A stretch of 64,000 bases of DNA from JAAELZ01 sp965237995. Lineage in GTDB: Bacteria > Pseudomonadota > Gammaproteobacteria > Arenicellales > Poriferihabitantaceae. Location: contig CBDEGO010000002.1 of assembly GCA_965237995.1 (NCBI GenBank), positions 248,001-312,000 of the forward strand, in the 5' to 3' direction. Below the pieces are notes generated by a model that searched no databases, had not been told where the DNA came from, and worked only from the letters and a program-made list of their open reading frames with translations. The position numbers were made by a program, and so were the translations under genes. Of the stretch, positions 59,727 through 64,000 are shown piece by piece (within the stretch, counting starts at the first letter, position 1; each line of letters begins with the position of its first letter).

Positions 59727-62585
59727 ATGACTCTGGCCAAATCCTATTCTCCTGACCAAATCGAGCAAAGCTGGTACCAGAAATGGGAAGACAGCGGCCA
59801 TTTTTCTCCATCTGGTAAAGGCAAGCCATACTCTATCGTTATTCCGCCGCCCAATGTGACAGGTAGCCTGCATATGGGGCACGCGTTTCAAGACACCATC
59901 ATGGATACGCTAACCCGGTACCATCGTATGAAGGGTGACAACACTTTATGGCAACCCGGAACCGATCATGCTGGCATTGCTACGCAGATGGTTGTAGAGC
60001 GGCTAATCGATCAAGAAGGCAAGACACGTCATGACTATGGCCGAGATGCATTTATAGAGCGCGTCTGGAGCTGGAAGAAAGAATCGGGCGGGACCATCAC
60101 TAACCAGATGCGCCGCATTGGCACTTCGGTTGACTGGCAGCACGAACGGTTCACGATGGATGAAGGCTTATCAGACGCCGTCCGAGAAGTCTTTGTTCGC
60201 CTCTATGATATGGGCATCATATACCGAGGCAAGCGCTTAGTAAATTGGGACCCTGTTTTACATACTGCACTGTCAGACCTTGAAGTTGAGTCAATTGAAG
60301 AAAATGGCTCCATGTGGCACATCAACTACCCTATTGTTGGTGGAGACACTGCCTTAGTCGTAGCGACCACTCGCCCCGAAACCTTACTAGGTGACGCTGC
60401 TGTGGCCGTACACCCCGATGATGAACGCTATGCATCGATTGTCGGTAAATACGTTGAATTACCTTTAACAGGTAGACAGATACCGATTATCACTGATGAG
60501 TATGTTGACCCAGAGTTTGGAACGGGCTGCGTAAAAATCACACCCGCCCATGATTTCAACGACTACCAAGTATGGAAGCGCCACATGGACACGCCTGCTA
60601 TGCAGCAACAGATACATGGCGGCTTGATTAACATATTAACCGATAGCGCAGCAATTAGAGCTAACACCAGCGATGAGAATGAATTAATCCCGCTTAAGTA
60701 TGTTGGCCAAGACCGTTACGAGTGTAGAAAAGCTTTGGTTAAAGATTTAAAGGCAGCGGACTTGCTGAACAGCGTAGAACCGCACAGCCTTAAAGTACCT
60801 AAAGGCGACCGCTCTGGCGCAGTCGTTGAGCCGTATCTAACCGACCAATGGTACGTTGACCTTACTAAAGACAAACAAGACGACGGCCGAATAGGCGGCA
60901 AAGCCTTTATTACCGAGCCTTCCATTGATGCAGTACGTAGCGGCGCCGTCAAATTCGTGCCAAAAAACTGGGAAAACACGTACTTTCAGTGGCTTGAAAA
61001 CATTGAAGACTGGTGCATTTCTCGACAGATTTGGTGGGGCCACCGCATCCCAGCTTGGTATGACAACGATGACAATGTTTACGTTGGCGACTCTGAACAA
61101 CAAGTGCGTGAAAAATATGAACTCAGTTCGTCACTTGAGCTGCGCCAAGACCAAGACGTATTAGACACCTGGTTTAGTTCCGCGCTATGGCCCTTTTCAA
61201 CACTCGGCTGGCCAGAAGATACTGAGCGCTTAAACACGTTTTATCCAACCAGTGTCTTAGTGACCGGCTTTGACATTATCTTTTTCTGGGTGGCGAGAAT
61301 GATAATGGCTGGGGTTAGTTTCATGAAAGAAATTCCCTTTCATGAAGTTTATATCACCGGCTTAGTTCGCGACGAATACGGCCAAAAGATGTCTAAGTCT
61401 AAAGGCAATGTATTAGATCCAATTGATCTAATCGATGGCATTGAATTGGATGCGTTATTAGAAAAGCGCACAAAAGGAATGATGCAGCCTCAGCTTAAAG
61501 ATAAAATTGTTAAGCAGACCAAGGAGTCTTTTCCAGATGGAATTCCCGCATTTGGTACCGATGCGCTACGGTTTACTTTCGCTGCGCTAGCGACTAACGG
61601 ACGTGATATTAATTTCGCGTGGGGTCGAATTGAAGGGTATCGCAACTTCTGTAATAAAATATGGAATGCCACTCGATTTGTCTTGATGAACACAGAAACG
61701 CAAGACTGTGCCGTCGACCATGATAACTACCAACTCAGCGCAGTAGATCGATGGATTATATCCCGACTACAGCAAACCGAAATGGACGTCACACGCGCAT
61801 TCGAGCAATATCGCTTCGACCGTGCAGCCAGCGCCATGTATGACTTCATGTGGAATGAATATTGTGATTGGTACTTAGAACTGAGCAAGCCAGTTCTAAA
61901 CGGCGATTATTCTACAGCGCAAAAAGCAGGCACCCGCCGCACTTTAGTGCGCGTGCTAGAAGCCACTATGCGCTTGATGCACCCAGTAATGCCGTTCATT
62001 ACAGAAGAAATTTGGCAAAAAGTAGCGCCTCTAACTGGCAAACAAGGTGAAACGATCATGATCGCGCCGTTTCCGATTTCCGAAGAGAGCAAAATTAGCG
62101 CCGACGCCGAAGAGCAGATAAAATGGGTACAAGATTTCATATTAGGAGTTCGCAAGATTCGAGGTGAAATGAACATCGCCCCCGGCAAACCTTTGCCCGT
62201 ATTACTAAGTCATGTCGGCGTCGCAGAAAAGGATTGGGTAGAAACCCATGGCGAGCTAGTTCGCTTTGTTGGTCGAATAGAATCCATTGAGCTTTTAGCA
62301 AGCGACACCGATGCACCAGAATCGGCTGTGGCACTGGTTAGTGATATGAAAGTGATGATTCCATTAGCAGGGTTGATTGATAAAGAAGCTGAAATAGAAC
62401 GACTCACTAAAGAAATTGAAAAATCTGAAGCTAATCTTATGCGTTCTCGTGGCAAATTGAGCAATGCTAGTTTTATCGACAAAGCACCTGAAGCCGTTGT
62501 GATTAAAGAGCGCGAAAAACTAGAACAAGGCGATGCGGCAGTCGCTAATTTAAAAGAGCAATTAGAAAAAATTCGCAGCATGTAA
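59727..62585 (+). CDS. valS: Valyl-tRNA synthetase
   Basis: A 952-residue class I synthetase. The ATP site is PPPNVTGSLHMGHAFQDTIM (HMGH) and KMSKSKGNVLDPIDLIDG is KMSKS. The editing domain lies at about 190-340, and the anticodon domain and C-terminal coiled coil (about 885-950, rich in E, K and L) complete it. It charges tRNA-Val. It follows holC by 23 bp. Confidence 0.97.
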   Translation: MTLAKSYSPDQIEQSWYQKWEDSGHFSPSGKGKPYSIVIPPPNVTGSLHMGHAFQDTIMDTLTRYHRMKGDNTLWQPGTDHAGIATQMVVERLIDQEGKTRHDYGRDAFIERVWSWKKESGGTITNQMRRIGTSVDWQHERFTMDEGLSDAVREVFVRLYDMGIIYRGKRLVNWDPVLHTALSDLEVESIEENGSMWHINYPIVGGDTALVVATTRPETLLGDAAVAVHPDDERYASIVGKYVELPLTGRQIPIITDEYVDPEFGTGCVKITPAHDFNDYQVWKRHMDTPAMQQQIHGGLINILTDSAAIRANTSDENELIPLKYVGQDRYECRKALVKDLKAADLLNSVEPHSLKVPKGDRSGAVVEPYLTDQWYVDLTKDKQDDGRIGGKAFITEPSIDAVRSGAVKFVPKNWENTYFQWLENIEDWCISRQIWWGHRIPAWYDNDDNVYVGDSEQQVREKYELSSSLELRQDQDVLDTWFSSALWPFSTLGWPEDTERLNTFYPTSVLVTGFDIIFFWVARMIMAGVSFMKEIPFHEVYITGLVRDEYGQKMSKSKGNVLDPIDLIDGIELDALLEKRTKGMMQPQLKDKIVKQTKESFPDGIPAFGTDALRFTFAALATNGRDINFAWGRIEGYRNFCNKIWNATRFVLMNTETQDCAVDHDNYQLSAVDRWIISRLQQTEMDVTRAFEQYRFDRAASAMYDFMWNEYCDWYLELSKPVLNGDYSTAQKAGTRRTLVRVLEATMRLMHPVMPFITEEIWQKVAPLTGKQGETIMIAPFPISEESKISADAEEQIKWVQDFILGVRKIRGEMNIAPGKPLPVLLSHVGVAEKDWVETHGELVRFVGRIESIELLASDTDAPESAVALVSDMKVMIPLAGLIDKEAEIERLTKEIEKSEANLMRSRGKLSNASFIDKAPEAVVIKEREKLEQGDAAVANLKEQLEKIRSM

Positions 62586-62679
62586 TGTTGAAGGTGAGAA
62601 AACTCACTCACAACGCCATGCTGTTTGATCGTCTGCCTTCGATAATAAAAAGCTGATTTCTTAAAATATTACATTAAAT

Positions 62680-63249
62680 TTGAAACTACGCATTCGCAAC
62701 CATTTTAAAGGCGATCGCCCTGCCAGCATCGATGAGCAGGCTAACATACTTGCTTTTAATATTTGGCAAATCGCTTTAGCAGGCGCTAAAAACCTGCACC
62801 AGCAAGATTACGAATACCAAACTGACAGGCAGCGAGTTGGTGTAATCGAGGAATATTTAATTTTCTTGGTACATATCGCCGATAGGATGTCGTATGAGCA
62901 CTTTGATGAGGCAGTACGCCAACAATTCATTTCAACACTCGCTGCTGATACTGCCAGACAAGTTCAGCGCAACACCGAAGAAATCATGGGGTCAGGAGAT
63001 TATAAAACGCCTTACTTTAAGAAAATAAGTGAGCGCATGCCGATATATGCGCGAGGTTTGTTTAAGAACAATCAAGCAGGCTTTACCTTACTGCGTATTT
63101 TTGGTGACCAAATTCAAGATATCATGGAGCAGTCGCAGGTTAATAAATGGGCGATAGCACAAATTATGGATATTGATGGGCCGATGATGGTAAAAAAAAA
63201 TGCAGCAATCTTTCCAAGCTCTATTGAGCACCCCCGACATAGACAATAA
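62680..63249 (+). CDS. Hypothetical helical protein
   Basis: A 189-residue soluble, largely helical protein beginning at TTG 62680. It opens with a basic stretch (KLRIRNHFKGDRPA) and has EEYLIFLVHIADRMSYEHFDEAVRQQFIS and a middle YKTPYFKKISERMPIYARGLF. No signal or span. It follows valS by 94 bp and may be cotranscribed. I do not recognise a family. A short hairpin (GTGAG/CTCAC at 62594-62607) lies between valS and this gene. Confidence 0.6.
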   Translation: MKLRIRNHFKGDRPASIDEQANILAFNIWQIALAGAKNLHQQDYEYQTDRQRVGVIEEYLIFLVHIADRMSYEHFDEAVRQQFISTLAADTARQVQRNTEEIMGSGDYKTPYFKKISERMPIYARGLFKNNQAGFTLLRIFGDQIQDIMEQSQVNKWAIAQIMDIDGPMMVKKNAAIFPSSIEHPRHRQ

Positions 63250-63293
63250 AAAGTCTAGTGTACAACTCCTGTTGGAAGACTAAAAAGCCAATA

Positions 63294-63644
63294 TCAAAAG
63301 TTAGACCACTGACAGTACGCACTTGAATGAAGACCTGCATCGGAAATAGGTGTATTTGCCACAAGGTTTTTTATTTTCTTCAAGCAGGCATTTTCTGGCA
63401 CAAATAACGCATCGACAACTTCATCAATTGTGGCAATTTGCTTTTTGCCAATTACAAAATTGATGCTTACCTTTGACTTCGATTATATTGAACGACGCCC
63501 GCGTTGAAGTGACTTGCGACACTGAGGTCAATGGCTCGTAGTAAAAGCCAAATAGGAAGGAACAAAAGTAGAACAACCCGATATAAACGACGCAATAAGA
63601 CCGAAAACTAATCCTTTAAGCCCAGTCTTGTTAATGAGTTTCAT
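63294..63644 (-). pseudogene. Probable small lipoprotein gene with two compensating frameshifts
   Basis: The 5-prime frame (ATG 63644) encodes KLINKTGLKGLVFGLIASFI then SGC, a lipobox-like ISGC signal, and stops early at 63528. Coding-like sequence continues in a second frame (YYEPLTSVSQVTSTRASFNI, then EVKG) and returns to the first frame (INFVIGKKQIATIDEVVDAL, then ENACLKKIKNL) to a stop at 63294. One missing T in the TTTT run near 63550 and one extra base near 63460 would give a continuous lipoprotein of about 117 residues. The reading is inferred from composition and continuity, not from a known family. It lies 70 bp downstream of the partial gene at the right edge. Confidence 0.45.
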
Positions 63645-63714
63645 AAGAAGACTCTACGCCATAACCATCTGCATTTCAGTGACTTTTCACACAAAGCAGA
63701 TGTTTATAGATCGT

Positions 63715-64000
63715 CTATTCAGCAAACATCACCTTAACTCTTTTTAACTCATCGGGTGTCAATGTTTGATAGCCCCTAAAATACGGCCAACCGTAACCCC
63801 AACGAAACGGTGTAGGTAAATAAGGTGTTCCACCCGCACGGACGCCGACCCACATAAAAAAAGCACCAAACCGATTGCCTTGCCTGTCTTCAACGCAAAG
63901 CTTGAATTGGTTGTCAGCGTCCACTCGTTGCTGTTGATGCCCTCCTTTCCAATAGGCGAAATCATGCATAAAACAACAATCTGCCCATAACCTTGGGTTG
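63715..64000 (-). CDS. Partial gene with phospholipase A2-like CCxxHD motif
   Basis: The last 95 codons of a minus-strand gene that enters from the right edge (frame open to 64000). Near its start is NPRLWADCCFMHDFAYWKGG; CCxxHD is the metal and catalytic His/Asp arrangement of phospholipase A2-type enzymes. LPTPFRWGYGWPYFRGY near the end is a shared hallmark of a proteobacterial hypothetical family. The N-terminal part is missing, so signal peptide and full size are unknown. A lipase role is a suggestion from one motif only. Confidence 0.6.
   Translation of the reverse strand, partial: NPRLWADCCFMHDFAYWKGGHQQQRVDADNQFKLCVEDRQGNRFGAFFMWVGVRAGGTPYLPTPFRWGYGWPYFRGYQTLTPDELKRVKVMFAE

Noticed and set aside
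1..64000. tRNA or rRNA genes
   Set aside because: No cloverleaf-like sequence or rRNA segment was recognised in any intergenic region, though short-range folding could not be computed.

Overview
This 64 kb window looks like chromosomal DNA from a free-living, probably marine, gammaproteobacterium of moderate G+C. The evidence is gene order: pepA-holC-valS with lptF-lptG divergent, mutS-fdxA, nrdR-rib genes-nusB-pgpA, and yajC-secD-secF. I cannot name the genus. No rRNA, tRNA, CRISPR array, prophage or intact insertion sequence was seen.

Layout. 0-4.6 kb: a polyamine catabolism locus, with gamma-glutamylpolyamine synthetase, aminotransferase and an FAD oxidoreductase cut by the window edge, divergent from a second glutamine-synthetase-like gene across two copies of a TGTGATCACA palindrome. 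4.6-6.1 kb: a strong sigma-54 promoter, a small secreted protein and a secreted M35-type (aspzincin) metallopeptidase. 6.2-15 kb: mixed genes (thioredoxin-like, VOC, ABM monooxygenase, exported agmatine deiminase, MFS, ECF sigma/anti-sigma with a divergent DUF4399 gene, MarR with a divergent aminotransferase). 15-23.4 kb: housekeeping run yajC-secD-secF-nrdR-ribD-ribE-ribBX-ribH-nusB-pgpA, with no thiL between nusB and pgpA. 23.5-26 kb: ispB and two membrane proteins. 26-33 kb: a probable sulfoacetate operon (acyl-CoA ligase, acylating aldehyde dehydrogenase, tripartite TctABC-type transporter, divergent GntR regulator). 33-37.3 kb: a polyamine ABC transporter (potFGHI-like). 37.5-40.9 kb: a zinc ribbon-cyclase-AAA-TPR protein.

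The most interesting part is 40.87-45.4 kb on the minus strand: ycaO, tfuA, a zinc metallopeptidase, and a 217-residue protein ending in six tandem hexapeptides of the form [AS]RSN[MI][TAV]. YcaO with TfuA is the enzyme pair linked to peptide backbone thioamidation, so the last gene is read as a multi-core RiPP precursor. This resembles the multi-core logic known for thiovarsolins but has a different, Arg-Ser-Asn-Met-Thr core and its own peptidase. I infer an undescribed modified-peptide system.

45-64 kb: a LigB-type dioxygenase, cysteine hydrolase, ArsR/SRPBCC pair and redox proteins, then suhB, mutS, fdxA, a dsbC-like gene, lptFG, pepA-holC-valS and two poorly known genes at the right edge.

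Four loci (tctA, the GntR gene, the dsbC-like gene and a small lipoprotein gene) carry apparent single-base frameshifts, mostly at short homopolymers. This many in 64 kb suggests either residual sequencing error or several decaying genes. Raw reads would decide.
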